Source of the DNA: Myxococcales bacterium
Lineage (GTDB): Bacteria; Myxococcota_A; Polyangia; Palsa-1104; JAEUJZ01
Direction: 5' to 3'
Assembly: GCA_016794505.1 (NCBI GenBank)
Contig: JAEUJZ010000139.1
Span: 1 to 64,000, forward strand
Length of the DNA stretch: 64,000 nucleotides
Both the position numbers and the translations under genes were made by a program. Under the pieces are notes generated by a model that saw only the letters and a list, made by a program, of their open reading frames with translations, did no database searches and was not told where the DNA came from. Shown here piece by piece: positions 16,690-26,945 of the stretch; position 1 is the first letter of the stretch; each line of letters opens with the position of its first letter.

Positions 16690-17427
16690 CTAGCAGAAGC
16701 TGCCCCCGTCGATGGTCAGGGCTTGACCGCTGATCTTGCGACCGGCTTCTGAGATCACCAGAAGCTCGACCAAGGCCGCGACCTCTTCGGGCTCGACCAT
16801 CTGTCCGAGGGGAATGCCGGCTTGTAGCTGTTCCTGCGACAGCCCCAGGGCTGCCATGCGCTCTTCTGCCATCTGCGTACGCGTCCAGCCAGGGCAGATC
16901 GCGTTGACGGTGATGCCGCGCGGCGCCGCGTACTTGGACAGCGCGCGGGTAAAGCCGAGCACCGCGTGCTTGGCCGCGCAGTACGCCGTGGCATCGGGCA
17001 CACCGAACAAGGCCAACACCGACGCGATGTTCACGATGCGACCGCTGCCATCGGGCAAGATCGGCAGGACGTGCTTTGCAAAGTAGTACGTCCCGTGCAG
17101 GTTGGTGGCGAGGATCTGGTGCCACAGAAGATCGGACAGCTCGGGGGCTGCATCCGGCGAAAGAGAGTTACTGCCCGAGAGTCCCGCGTTGTTGACCAAG
17201 GCGTCGATGCGACCCAACCGCTCGTGCGTGGCAGCGACGGTACGAGCCACCTGCTGTGGATCGCTGACATCGCAGCGCAGCGCCACGTCTGCCCCGGATT
17301 CCTCGACCTCCGGCGAGCGCGCACAAGCCGCCACCCGCCAGCCCAGTCGGGCGAAGCGCTTCACAATCGCAAGGCCAATTCCGCGAGATGCCCCGGTCAC
17401 CAGGATGACGTGTCGAGAATCGCTCAT
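16690..17427 (-). CDS. Short-chain dehydrogenase/reductase
   Basis: A 245-aa classical SDR with a Rossmann fold. The cofactor loop TGASRGIG is at residues 11-18 and the structural NNAG at 79-82. The catalytic triad is Ser136, Tyr149 and Lys153 (YCAAK), and the PG(W) motif follows (NAICPGWTRTQMAEE). The C-terminus ends with the common ISGQALTIDGGSFC. The arginines after the first strand (ACARS) suggest NADP(H). It is FabG-like in length, but no fatty-acid gene is nearby, so the substrate is open. It lies 43 bp downstream of the DUF5984-like gene and may be co-transcribed. Confidence 0.85.
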   Translation of the reverse strand: MSDSRHVILVTGASRGIGLAIVKRFARLGWRVAACARSPEVEESGADVALRCDVSDPQQVARTVAATHERLGRIDALVNNAGLSGSNSLSPDAAPELSDLLWHQILATNLHGTYYFAKHVLPILPDGSGRIVNIASVLALFGVPDATAYCAAKHAVLGFTRALSKYAAPRGITVNAICPGWTRTQMAEERMAALGLSQEQLQAGIPLGQMVEPEEVAALVELLVISEAGRKISGQALTIDGGSFC

Positions 17428-17470
17428 TGCATTGCGAACCTTGCCGCTTCGGCGTGCGCCTTGGCAAGAC

Positions 17471-18247
17471 TCAAGGAAGCCGAGCGGCCAGCCAGCGCGA
17501 TATCATGCGACGCGTGGCGGACCAATCGCTCACCACGTCTCTGGATCGAGCCAGCGCTTGATCCAGCCAGGTCGCGCGATCCGTTTGCTCGTCAAGCAAG
17601 TGATCCAGATCGATGTCGACTCCGCTGCGGCCGCCACTCCGTCGTAGATCGTCGACCCGCTGACCCATGGCTGACAGAAAGGCGCGATCGAAGGCGCGCA
17701 CTTCGGCGATGAAGGCATCGACGGGCAGGCTCCACTCACCCGATACGTTGTGCCAGAGCGGCGGTGCATCGCATCGCTGCGGGCGCGAGCGAAAGACCAG
17801 GTTCATGACGTCGGAATCGCGCCACAGCCACAGGCGCGGAGCGTCGACCAAGTGTCCGGTGTCGAGCCGTCGCGCATGCCAGAACGAAAGGCCTGCACAA
17901 AAGGCTTCATAGGTCTCGTCGTCGTATTCCTGCGCTTCGTCCTGGGCGTTGGCCACGGCCGCCAGGAAGCGCTCGGGATCGCGCAGCCAAGCTGCGATGT
18001 CCGCTGGCACGGGCTCAAGCGCTGTGGGCACGAGATCCAGCACGTCTTCCCACAGCCGCACGACCTGATAGTCGACATACGGCCGACCCTCAAACGGGCT
18101 GCCGGCATGCACGCGAAACAGCTCGTGCCCGTCGACATCGATCCAGTACCAGCCGTCGCTTAGTCCAAACCAACTGAGCGTGGGGCGGTCCGGGCTGCCC
18201 CATGGAACGATGGCGTCGGTCTCGCGTAGATGAAAGTTGAACAGCAT
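17471..18247 (-). CDS. DUF5984-like protein
   Basis: A 258-aa soluble, acidic protein without signal peptide. The N-terminal segment (LRETDAIVPWGSPDRPTLSW, then FGLSDGWYWIDVDGHELFR) resembles the DUF5984 family as I remember it. Function is unknown. Many tryptophans and conserved aromatic stretches (SFWHARRLDTGHL, LWLWRDSDVMNLVF) suggest a compact fold. It sits between the end of the injection-system operon, from which it is separated by 236 bp, and the SDR gene. Membership of the eCIS operon is doubtful. Confidence 0.5.
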   Translation of the reverse strand: MLFNFHLRETDAIVPWGSPDRPTLSWFGLSDGWYWIDVDGHELFRVHAGSPFEGRPYVDYQVVRLWEDVLDLVPTALEPVPADIAAWLRDPERFLAAVANAQDEAQEYDDETYEAFCAGLSFWHARRLDTGHLVDAPRLWLWRDSDVMNLVFRSRPQRCDAPPLWHNVSGEWSLPVDAFIAEVRAFDRAFLSAMGQRVDDLRRSGGRSGVDIDLDHLLDEQTDRATWLDQALARSRDVVSDWSATRRMISRWLAARLP

Positions 18248-18483
18248 GACTCACTTTGGCTGAACGTCATCGCAGCAGCCAGCGCGCAGGGAGCCGGCGC
18301 GAAACCGCGAGCGACCACCGGCCGGACTCATTCCCGTCGAGCATCGGCAAAGAATGTGTGCAAGCACGCGCACACCATGCCTGGTTGCCTTCGCAGCGAG
18401 CGGCGGCTCCTGGCAAGCCAGACTCGGCAGACGGCGACGGAGCGCAGCAGGCGCCCATGACTGTCGTTCATGGATCGCGATGG

Positions 18484-20886
18484 TCACTGCGACTGCCTGT
18501 TCTGTTGTCGGCTGCGCAGAATGGTGGCCCCCTGGCCGACGGCCAGGACATCGCCATCGGGAAGCACCGCGATGCCGGTCAGCGTGCCGATGGATCCACT
18601 GTCAAGCAGCGTCCAGGTCGAGCCATCAAAGCTCAGCATGGTTCCGCTTTCGCCGACAGCATAGATCTGCGCAGCGCTCGACCCAGACAGCGAGAGCAGA
18701 GCCTTTGCTGTCAGGCTGCTGCCCTGGCCATGCAGGGACCACGTCGAGCCATCGAAGTGCAGAATGCGGCCACTGTCGCCAACGGCCCAGATGTCTTGTG
18801 TACCGGCGCCCCAGATCGCGCGCAGATTGTCCGCAACCCCCGACGGAGCAGACACTGCCGACACGCCATTCCAAAATAGGATGGTTCCGCCGTCTCCCAC
18901 GATCCACAGCGCCGTGGCCGAGCTTCCCCACAGCGCCCGCAGCGTCCTGCCCCCCGCAGCAGGCAACGCCGTCGCGGTCCACGTCGTGCCATTCCCTTGT
19001 ACCAGCGCCCCCGCCGCTCCCACCGCCACCACCACCCCACCGCCCGCCCACACCCCAAACAAATCCACCACCGTCCCCGTCCCCCCCCCAACCACCCGCA
19101 CGCCGTCCCATTTGAGGATGGTCCCGCCGGATCCGGCGAGCCATACTTCGGTGGGGCTGGGGGCGGTGACGGCGTGGAGGGTGCGGGGCGCAAGGAGGCC
19201 AAATGGGGCATCGGTTACCCAATCGGCGCCGCTGTAGCGGAGTACGGTGCCTTGTTCTCCGACGGCGTAGGCACTGGCTGGGCTCTGCGGCTGGAGACCC
19301 GAGGTTCCGGCCACGGCCAGCAGCGTATGGGCCGAGTGGCTGGAGCTAGAGGCGGTCCAATAGACGCCGTTATAGCGCAGCACCGTGCCAGCGGATCCGA
19401 CAGCCCAGATGTCGGTGCTATCCGCGCCCCACAGGGAGTACAGATCGTGCTGTGTCCCGCTGTGTGCCGTCGAGAACGCGCGACCGTCAAAGCGCAGTAG
19501 AACACCGCCATCGCCTGCTACCCATGCTTCCACAAGGCTGGCTTGAAAGACCGTTCGCAGCCGTGTGGTCACGCCTGTGGCGACCAAGCGGGCTTGTGTG
19601 CCTTCGATGCGTCCGACGATTCCTTGATTCCCCACCACCCAGGCGCCTCCGTCGGGAATGGGCCATACCCCGTGCAACGTCTCGCTGCTGGGAAACGCCA
19701 CAAGCTTCCAGTCGTTGCCATCGTAGTGCAGCACCGTTCCTCGATCGCCGACCGCCCAGATTTCGCCGCTGTCGGTACGGCCTTGAATCGCCCGCAGCTC
19801 GGCTCCAGCCAGCGCCGGAATCGCGGCGGCCTGAAACGCCTGGCCGGTCCAGTGCAGCAGCGTCCCCTCACTTCCGACAACCCAGAAGTCATCGGTGCTG
19901 CGTCCCCATGCGTCGTTGAGTCGCAGACTGCCCAGAGACTCGGGACAGGACCATTCATTGTTGAGCAAGCGCAGGACGGTTCCGGCGTCTCCCACCGTGA
20001 CGACGTTGTTCAAGCCTCCTGGGACGATTCCGCTTAGTGGGGTCGGCACGCGCACGCGGCGCGGCGACGAGAAATACGTGCCGGCGTAGTGAAGAGTGGT
20101 GCCATCGCCGACGGCCCACAGGTTGCGGCGATCGGTGCCTCGCACTTTTCGCAGAGTCTGTCCTTGGGGCCGGGGATGTTCCCAACAAAAGCCGCTGCTA
20201 GAACACACGCTGTCACGATCGACGTTGATTTGGACTGTTCGAGTATGCGCACCAATTTCTACCTCGCAGCCCGTGGCGCTTTGATCGCAGCCGTCGATGA
20301 TGCCGATATAGGACCCGCGATCTTGATCGGTAATCGAGGGCAGAACCTTCACTTTTGTACCAAATGGGAAGGTCATTACTTTTTCTTCGGTCACCAACGA
20401 CGTAACAGGACACAGCTTGTCGGGCGGCAGCGGCGCCGCAAAGTGCCAGCGCGTCCCACCGCTCAACGCAACTTGCACAGAGCCATCCCCGAGCTTTTGC
20501 ACGCGCAGCGCGCAGCCTTGGCTGGTCGCTAACGGAATGGTCACGGAATAGCCACCTGGCCCGCTAATCGGAACGTGCAGCTCACCGGCCAGCGTGGTGC
20601 ATCCGTCCATCCGCTGCGCGGTGAGCGCGATTCCTAAGTCGCCCATCGTGTCGGGGGGCAGGTGAACTTCAACCTGCGACAGATTCCGGCGAAAGGCATC
20701 CTGCGGAGAGGCTGGGGCCTTGCCGTCCAGAGTCAGCTTGACTTGCAAGCTACCGATGTCCGCCGTCAACCCTGTCACCTGCACATACACAATGGGGCGA
20801 TCAAGAGACTGGCATGACAGACTTAGGAATGTCGTCACAAGGCATAGAAATAGGAATCGAACGCCGACCCGCGCGCACGATGGCAT
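18484..20886 (-). CDS. Beta-propeller lipoprotein at the end of the eCIS operon
   Basis: An 800-aa protein with a probable lipoprotein signal (FLFLCLVTTFLSLSC; the lipobox is non-canonical). About 230 residues of beta-rich N-terminal region follow. Then come about 14 short repeats of the type IWAVGDRGTVLHYDGNDW, spaced about 38-45 residues. This number fits one 14-strand or two seven-bladed propellers. Related repeat lipoproteins are common in Myxococcota. It starts 51 bp after the tape-measure gene on the same strand. It could be an envelope-anchored accessory of the injection system, or simply a neighbour transcribed by read-through. The coding strand is C-rich and low-complexity near 18,995-19,110, but the frame remains open. 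Confidence 0.65.
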   Translation of the reverse strand: MPSCARVGVRFLFLCLVTTFLSLSCQSLDRPIVYVQVTGLTADIGSLQVKLTLDGKAPASPQDAFRRNLSQVEVHLPPDTMGDLGIALTAQRMDGCTTLAGELHVPISGPGGYSVTIPLATSQGCALRVQKLGDGSVQVALSGGTRWHFAAPLPPDKLCPVTSLVTEEKVMTFPFGTKVKVLPSITDQDRGSYIGIIDGCDQSATGCEVEIGAHTRTVQINVDRDSVCSSSGFCWEHPRPQGQTLRKVRGTDRRNLWAVGDGTTLHYAGTYFSSPRRVRVPTPLSGIVPGGLNNVVTVGDAGTVLRLLNNEWSCPESLGSLRLNDAWGRSTDDFWVVGSEGTLLHWTGQAFQAAAIPALAGAELRAIQGRTDSGEIWAVGDRGTVLHYDGNDWKLVAFPSSETLHGVWPIPDGGAWVVGNQGIVGRIEGTQARLVATGVTTRLRTVFQASLVEAWVAGDGGVLLRFDGRAFSTAHSGTQHDLYSLWGADSTDIWAVGSAGTVLRYNGVYWTASSSSHSAHTLLAVAGTSGLQPQSPASAYAVGEQGTVLRYSGADWVTDAPFGLLAPRTLHAVTAPSPTEVWLAGSGGTILKWDGVRVVGGGTGTVVDLFGVWAGGGVVVAVGAAGALVQGNGTTWTATALPAAGGRTLRALWGSSATALWIVGDGGTILFWNGVSAVSAPSGVADNLRAIWGAGTQDIWAVGDSGRILHFDGSTWSLHGQGSSLTAKALLSLSGSSAAQIYAVGESGTMLSFDGSTWTLLDSGSIGTLTGIAVLPDGDVLAVGQGATILRSRQQNRQSQ

Positions 20887-20937
20887 GGTGCTTCCCCCTG
20901 AGCCTACGATGCAGTCCATGGTACTCCCAATAAGGAG

Positions 20938-23391
20938 CTACCACTCGACGTAGATCGGCCGATCGAGCCATGGCAGGCGGATCCAGGTAATGGGCCAGGG
21001 CAGGGTGCGCGGGTCTGTCTGCTGGCCCGAGCTCTCGACGCGCAGCAGCCAGCAATCGTCACGCACACTCAGGACTCCGCGGCGCGCGATAAATGCCGAG
21101 CGAAACTCGCTGGGGATCGTCTCATCCCCAAGCCGCGCATGCGCGATGGCTGCCAGAAGCACGTGGCTACACTCTGCGGCTTCTGCGTCGGTCAGCGGAT
21201 CGGCGAAGTCGAGCACACAAGCGAATGGCATGCCGCACAACACTTTGGGCAAGGTGGCCTGATGTTCCGCGGGTTCGCGGTCGCCTGTCGCAAGATGCAC
21301 CAGCAGTCCGGTTGCGCGCTGCAAGGCGGCCCAATCGACAAACGTCTGATCGTGCAGAAGACCCAGGTTTTCAAACAGCGGCGCCAGGAAAGGCCACAGG
21401 ACCACGCAGCCTGCCTGTTCAACGTAGGTCTCGACGGTCTCGCTAAATGAAAGCGGAACGGCGTTGCGCGGGCCCACGTTGTCACGCGTCCCCTGATTCA
21501 CGGCAACAAGCGGCGGTGCCATTGCCGATTCCGGCCGCGTTCGTCCGTGCATGAGTGGGCGATGGAGCGTGTGCGTCGCATCCAGTGCCGCCTGCACGTG
21601 GCGGATGGCACGCAGCAGCACGGCGGGCCGAACAATGGAATGGGAACGCAGCCACTGCAGCCTGCGCAGCAGGCGGCGCAAGGCCGCAGCGTACGCGCCG
21701 GTTCGTGTCGGGTGGCTCAGCCTGGTTTCCTCTGCACGCTCTTCGAGGGTGCTAGCCGCGGCACTGTGCTGGTCGAGAGCTCCCGGTTCCCAGAGCACAG
21801 GCAGAACGTCCAGCGTGTCTTTCAGGATCTTCTGCGCGGCAGGGGGCGATTCCAGACAGACCCGACGAAGCTCGCCAAAGAGCGCGGCGATCGGGTCGAG
21901 CTCTGGATCCTCTGTCGCTTTCCTATCAAGTACCGGCACAACATCGGAATCGAACACAGAGTCTGTCTTGGCACTTGTCGACAGAGCGTGTCGCGCAGAG
22001 GCCGCTGGCTGACCACGCGAAGGCTGCTGTGGTCTGAGCGTGGGAATGTCTTTCGTATCCGTTTCCGTCGGGACAGACCCAGGGCTGAATTCGCGCACGG
22101 ATCCGTCAAAATCGGCGGGTGTGGCTGCAGCCGCCCGGCCGACAGGCTGCCCGTTGGCCAGGCGGGTCAATGCACCATGATGCGTGCTCGGCTCGGGGTC
22201 GGTGGGCGATTCCTGCCCAGGTTCCGAAGTCTGTTGTGCTCCAGAGCCTGCCAGGGAATGCGCCTCAGAGGCCCTCTCCGTGTTACTGGACAGTTCCTCT
22301 ATGAATTCCACGGCTGAAGGCAATCGGGATTCCACCGCGTCGGTGCGTCGTGGTTCAGAGTCACCTATGACGTGCGCTTGGGGGGCTTCGCTGACCCAAG
22401 AGATCGCAGCGGGGTCGGGGCTTTCGACCGGCACGTGGACATCCAGTGCATGCGCCTCGCCGTGAGTCGTCGCGCGATACGCGACGTTGGACGCGGACAC
22501 GTGCGCGGATGCCAGCACGCGCTGCAGGGCTAAAGAGGGCGTGGCATCGGCGGCAAGCAGCGGGTGTACTAGCTCTGAAACCAGATCGACATACGGAACC
22601 GCGAGCTCCAGTGCGGCGTGGGCCAGTGCTTCGGCCCAGAAGTCTTCCTCGTGCGGGCTCGCATCTGCGACGGAACAAGCCGCCTGCAGACTGCCCAGCC
22701 ACAAGGCAGTGCGTAGCTGCGCCGCGCTTACACCCAGGCGATCCGCTCGTTCTTGCGCGGACGTATGCAGCAGGTGCGGCAGTCGCCTGGCAACATCGAC
22801 GACACGCATCGAGCGCTGCAGGGGACTGGATAGTAAGAGCGTCGACACGAGCTGCAGCAGAGCGGCATCTTCGCAGTGCCGGACAAGGCGCAGACAGCGG
22901 CCAGCGTCACGCAACAGCGAGCGAAGCTGAGCCGTGACTCGTGGGGTCGAGCAAGACAACAAGCGATGCAAGGCTGTGGCCACGGGGCGCCTCTCACGGG
23001 TGTCGGCCCACCACGGCACAGTGCCGGTCTGCAGAAAAAATGCGATCAGCTCAAGCTGCGTCTCTGCCTCAAGATCCTCGCCGACATGCGCAGCGTCACG
23101 GGTCGCTTGTTCTTGCTGCGTGGCAATCGCAGTTCGCAGGGCAGACTGCAGGCGCTGAAGCAGCGCGGACTCTAGCGTCTCGCTGGGAAGCAAGCCTAGG
23201 TTGAGCTCTAGGCGATCGATGCGCAGCAGCTGATCAGCGGGGCATTGCTCGCTTAGACAGGCGTCGAGCAGCGCAGCGAGCTGGTCGCGCTGCACGCGGG
23301 TCAGCGTGTCTTGCACTGCTCTTGCGCGTTCGATGCTGTCGAGCTCGACTTCGAACACGTACCGACGAATGCGATGCCGCTGCTCTGCCAT
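20938..23391 (-). CDS. eCIS tape-measure-type protein
   Basis: An 817-aa protein of the contractile-injection-system tape-measure family (CIS_TMP), thought to set tube length. The N-terminus shows the family pattern: HRIRRYVFEVELDS, a helix, LLDACLSEQCPADQLLRIDR, then LELNLGLL followed by a leucine-rich amphipathic helix. The middle (about residues 310-500) is a serine/threonine/proline/glutamate-rich spacer. A second helical domain follows, and the C-terminal ~150 residues (CVVLWPFLAPLFENLGLL, DDCWLLRVESSGQQ, TWIRLPWLDRPIYVEW) are the conserved end of the family. It lies 15 bp after the large baseplate gene. Confidence 0.82.
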   Translation of the reverse strand: MAEQRHRIRRYVFEVELDSIERARAVQDTLTRVQRDQLAALLDACLSEQCPADQLLRIDRLELNLGLLPSETLESALLQRLQSALRTAIATQQEQATRDAAHVGEDLEAETQLELIAFFLQTGTVPWWADTRERRPVATALHRLLSCSTPRVTAQLRSLLRDAGRCLRLVRHCEDAALLQLVSTLLLSSPLQRSMRVVDVARRLPHLLHTSAQERADRLGVSAAQLRTALWLGSLQAACSVADASPHEEDFWAEALAHAALELAVPYVDLVSELVHPLLAADATPSLALQRVLASAHVSASNVAYRATTHGEAHALDVHVPVESPDPAAISWVSEAPQAHVIGDSEPRRTDAVESRLPSAVEFIEELSSNTERASEAHSLAGSGAQQTSEPGQESPTDPEPSTHHGALTRLANGQPVGRAAAATPADFDGSVREFSPGSVPTETDTKDIPTLRPQQPSRGQPAASARHALSTSAKTDSVFDSDVVPVLDRKATEDPELDPIAALFGELRRVCLESPPAAQKILKDTLDVLPVLWEPGALDQHSAAASTLEERAEETRLSHPTRTGAYAAALRRLLRRLQWLRSHSIVRPAVLLRAIRHVQAALDATHTLHRPLMHGRTRPESAMAPPLVAVNQGTRDNVGPRNAVPLSFSETVETYVEQAGCVVLWPFLAPLFENLGLLHDQTFVDWAALQRATGLLVHLATGDREPAEHQATLPKVLCGMPFACVLDFADPLTDAEAAECSHVLLAAIAHARLGDETIPSEFRSAFIARRGVLSVRDDCWLLRVESSGQQTDPRTLPWPITWIRLPWLDRPIYVEW

Positions 23392-23406
23392 GGTGTAGGT
23401 GGTCGA

Positions 23407-26400
23407 CTACAAAAGACGGATCGTCATCGTGCGTCCGCTGGTCCATGGAATGGAGGTGCGGGCCTTGACCGCGGTGACATGGATCGTGACACCGCTAGGC
23501 AGTGGCGCGATCTCGATGATCGGATCGGCAGGGGGCCGTCGCGCCAGATCACGTGTGCTCTCGCTTCCAGGCGAAGGATCGCGGGCGACAACCAAGTCGG
23601 TCTGCAGCCAGGTCTGCCCAAGGCCGCGGTTGAGCTGTGCAGCGGGATCGGTGTCATCCCGCTTGTGGAAGTACGCCGGCAGTCCCAGAAGCGGCGCGCC
23701 GTGTTGTTCGCGGAAAAAATAGAACACGCCTTGCTGCCCACCAGAGACCTGCAGCGAGCCGCCTGTACCATCACCACGCGGAGTCAACGTGGCGCGCAGA
23801 TCCGGTGCTACTTCGGGCCGCAAGAGGATCGCTGCGGTCTGCGTAAGCTGAAGAGCCGAGCTCAGGCCGGCGGCGGCTGCGTGCGACTTCGTCGCCTTGA
23901 CGATCACGACACTGTCTTCGTGCAGAGCCGGGAATGTCAGCAACAGATCGCCATCGGTACCAGGGCCGTGCGCCTCTGCGAAAATGGGGCTTGGATCGCG
24001 CCATGTGGCAGGGTGAGCCGGGGCCCTGACATAGACCTCTTCTGCGTCAGAGATGGGCACCCGCAGGATGTTCAGATCGCTGCTCAACTGGCGCGGAAAG
24101 TCGGCATCAAACAGGGTGCAGGCATAGGCGGTATAGGTCACGCTGCGCTGACTGCTTGTGATGCGGATCGTGACCGTGCTGCTTGGATCGTGAATCGCGG
24201 ATCCAACAACCGCGATGGCCACAGCGGGATTGGCGCGCACACCCACCGGCAGCTCGGTGTCGAGCAGCGCTTGCAGGATCGGCTGGCCGTCCGGCAGATC
24301 GGTATCGCGGATCGCCCGCACACGCAGCACCGTGTCTTCGTGCAAGGGCTGGGTATGCAGCGAGATCTCGCCACCATTGCCCATGACCGATGCCGCGCTG
24401 ACTTCCTGTCCGCGATCGTTGAGCAGAGCGTAGCGGGCACCGGCTTGTGTCTGCGCGACCTTGACCTCGACGGTGGCACCATAGTCGACGACCGGGGCTT
24501 GTGGACTGACCTGCGGCATCCACACCGCAAGGTCGGTATTCAGGCCGATCTTGATCGCGATGATCGCAGACAGGAACGTGGAGAGGTCAGGCCGATCGAT
24601 CTTGAATGCGCGAATCGTGAACGTGTGATCGAGCTGAATCGTGGGACCGTTTAAGACGGCCAGAGATCCGCTGCCATCTACGGTGTGACCAGCGAACGGG
24701 ACGCCGTGCTCATCGCAGAGCTCATAGCGCACGTTGACCTGCGCCGGATCGATGAACAGCGTCGGCGACATGTTGTAGCCGACGGTCAAGCTCTGCGCAT
24801 AGACCGCAGTGTCTGAAAGCGGATAGGTCTCACCGATGCGCAGAAGATCGATCAGTCGATCGCGGGCTCCGCGCAGATCGATGGGGCGCGGCTCGGGCGT
24901 TGCCGGCTGTTCTGTCGCAGGCACCGGCCGCTTCAGGCTGTAGCTGCGAGCGATGTGGCTGCGCAGCGCGTTCTGCCATCTGCGGTGTGTTTCGCGGAAG
25001 TCGTCCCAGGTCGTCGCGTTCAGCCAGTGAACGAACGGCACCAAGTGTGCCGGCAAGCGCTGTCGCAGCTGGTCCTCGATAAACTGCTTGAAGTTCGCTC
25101 GTGCAAAGCGTCCGACGCCATCAGGCAGAACAAACGACACCTGCAGGGAATACGGATCGCTCGTCTGCACGGCCGAAAGCAAGGGGCGCTCGGCTTGTCG
25201 TGTCTGCCCCTGCTCATCGCGCAGGATGTCTTCCTTGAGGGGCCGCAGCAGGACATGCTCGATGAGGATGAGATCTTCGCCTTGCTGTCGGTCGAAGCTG
25301 AGATCGATGCGCAGCCTGGCCTCCATTCCCGAGAGTCGATCGGCATCGCTGCGCAGAAGATCCTGCGCCGTGCCACGCGCGCTGCTCAGAGCGGGATAGT
25401 TCTGCAGCAAGGCCTGCTTCTGCTGGCTGCGCTCGGCAAGCGATGTAGACAGCGTGGAATCAGAAATGGGCTCTGCAAAGCGCGCGAGCAGGTGATTGAG
25501 CAAGCGATTCTTCCGCTGCAGGGCTGCCTCGCTGTCTTCGGGTTCGACGAGATCCTGCAACCGAGCACGGTGTCCATCATCCACCGTTCGCACCGCGTCC
25601 AGAGTGCGCTGCTGCGACTCGACTGCCTGCGTGAAGTACGTCTGCGGGCCGCTGTGAAACGAGAAGAGATCGGCAACATGTGCGAGCTGGGCGCATTGAT
25701 TGGCACACAGCTGATCAAAAAAGAGCAGATAGGCCGCGAGCTGTTTGGCCTTGGCCTTGCGTTCCGCGCTCGCAGATTCTGGCAGGCCGCTTTCCCCGAT
25801 GCCGTACAGCATGGGAAGCTGGTTCTGCAGCGAAGTGTAGCGACCCACCTCGCGCGATCGGGCCGCCAAGACTGAATGAGAGCGTGGCTGCTGCGCGGCC
25901 GCTGTGCCGCGCTGTGGACTCTGGCTGTCGGGGCCTTTTAGCGACGAGCGATGGATCACTTGGCCGGCTCGCCGCAAGGTCAGCTTCGATGCGAATGCAT
26001 CGAGTCGCGGCGCTTTGTCGTCGTCGATCGGAAGGGACCATTCCTCCCACGCGCCGCCTTTGCTGATGCGAATGCGACTGACGGCACGCACCTGCGGCAG
26101 GTTCATGAGCGCATGCATCAGATCGCTGCTGTGGAGCGTGGTTCGGCGCTTCAGGCTCGCGAGCACTTCACTCGCAAGGAATCCTCGCTGAAGCAAGGGA
26201 CCATCGAACCGATCATCCTGCGATGCGCCGAGCGGTAGCGGAGCGTTGAGCGCGGCGAATGGAACGCTGGGCGAGATCGCTTCGGCCAGGCAGGATCGTA
26301 CGTCGCTGACCAGGCTCTGTGGATCGTCCAGCGGCGCGACATCCAGCGTGATGTCGAGCTGGATCGGCTGTGTCTGCAGCACCGTGATTTCGGCCAGGTC

Positions 26401-26904
26401 TTCGCCCAAGGCGCGGTGTGCATACAGGCGCTCGGCCACACGCGATCGCAGAAGTGGGTTTTCGACATCGCCTGAGGCTTCGATGAACACGCGGTGAAGT
26501 CCACGCAGCTTGATAGGCTGGGCAGAGCGCTCGCCACTAGACAGGCGCAGGTCGCTCGTTCGCGACGAAAAATAGAAATCCGCAGCGTCTCCGACAGCGG
26601 GCTCACACCATGCGTTCTTGACGCCATCAACATCCAAGATTTGGCGACGCACGTCATCGGTCGTGACCGGCTGCGTCGGCAGGATTTCGTGCGGTGCGTG
26701 CAGGCTGGCGTGCGCATCGCGACCGCGTTCCGCCAGCAGATCGGGGATGGGATGTTCGATGCGATATCCAACATCGGACAGCACATAACAGAGCTGTTCC
26801 AGAAGCGTGATACCTGGGTCGTGATGGTTGAAGTCCGTCCACACACCGCCGCTTAGCCGTTCGAGCCAGCGGATTCCTTCCTGGCGCAGAAGCGAGTAGT
26901 CCAT
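23407..26904 (-). CDS. Large eCIS baseplate protein (Afp12 position)
   Basis: A 1,165-aa protein. Its N-terminus (MDYSLLRQEGIRWLERLSGG, then WTDFNHHDPGITLLEQLCYV) is a signature seen in large baseplate-wedge components of eCIS, occupying the place of Afp12/Pvc12. The following ~600 residues carry alternating charged helices and beta blocks (LRGLHRVFIEA, PIQLDITLDVAPL). The C-terminal ~500 residues are beta-rich and contain Ig-like repeats. It would bind the J-type protein in the baseplate wedge. It follows the fibre gene by 41 bp. Assignment rests on the N-terminal signature and gene order. Confidence 0.78.
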   Translation of the reverse strand: MDYSLLRQEGIRWLERLSGGVWTDFNHHDPGITLLEQLCYVLSDVGYRIEHPIPDLLAERGRDAHASLHAPHEILPTQPVTTDDVRRQILDVDGVKNAWCEPAVGDAADFYFSSRTSDLRLSSGERSAQPIKLRGLHRVFIEASGDVENPLLRSRVAERLYAHRALGEDLAEITVLQTQPIQLDITLDVAPLDDPQSLVSDVRSCLAEAISPSVPFAALNAPLPLGASQDDRFDGPLLQRGFLASEVLASLKRRTTLHSSDLMHALMNLPQVRAVSRIRISKGGAWEEWSLPIDDDKAPRLDAFASKLTLRRAGQVIHRSSLKGPDSQSPQRGTAAAQQPRSHSVLAARSREVGRYTSLQNQLPMLYGIGESGLPESASAERKAKAKQLAAYLLFFDQLCANQCAQLAHVADLFSFHSGPQTYFTQAVESQQRTLDAVRTVDDGHRARLQDLVEPEDSEAALQRKNRLLNHLLARFAEPISDSTLSTSLAERSQQKQALLQNYPALSSARGTAQDLLRSDADRLSGMEARLRIDLSFDRQQGEDLILIEHVLLRPLKEDILRDEQGQTRQAERPLLSAVQTSDPYSLQVSFVLPDGVGRFARANFKQFIEDQLRQRLPAHLVPFVHWLNATTWDDFRETHRRWQNALRSHIARSYSLKRPVPATEQPATPEPRPIDLRGARDRLIDLLRIGETYPLSDTAVYAQSLTVGYNMSPTLFIDPAQVNVRYELCDEHGVPFAGHTVDGSGSLAVLNGPTIQLDHTFTIRAFKIDRPDLSTFLSAIIAIKIGLNTDLAVWMPQVSPQAPVVDYGATVEVKVAQTQAGARYALLNDRGQEVSAASVMGNGGEISLHTQPLHEDTVLRVRAIRDTDLPDGQPILQALLDTELPVGVRANPAVAIAVVGSAIHDPSSTVTIRITSSQRSVTYTAYACTLFDADFPRQLSSDLNILRVPISDAEEVYVRAPAHPATWRDPSPIFAEAHGPGTDGDLLLTFPALHEDSVVIVKATKSHAAAAGLSSALQLTQTAAILLRPEVAPDLRATLTPRGDGTGGSLQVSGGQQGVFYFFREQHGAPLLGLPAYFHKRDDTDPAAQLNRGLGQTWLQTDLVVARDPSPGSESTRDLARRPPADPIIEIAPLPSGVTIHVTAVKARTSIPWTSGRTMTIRLL

Positions 26905-26945
26905 GCGTCCCCCAGATCCGGCTCACGCTCGGAGTCAGAAGCCGG

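Noticed and set aside
18995..19110. C-rich tract suspected as a frameshift in the propeller lipoprotein
   Set aside because: The frame stays open and the propeller repeat spacing continues on both sides.
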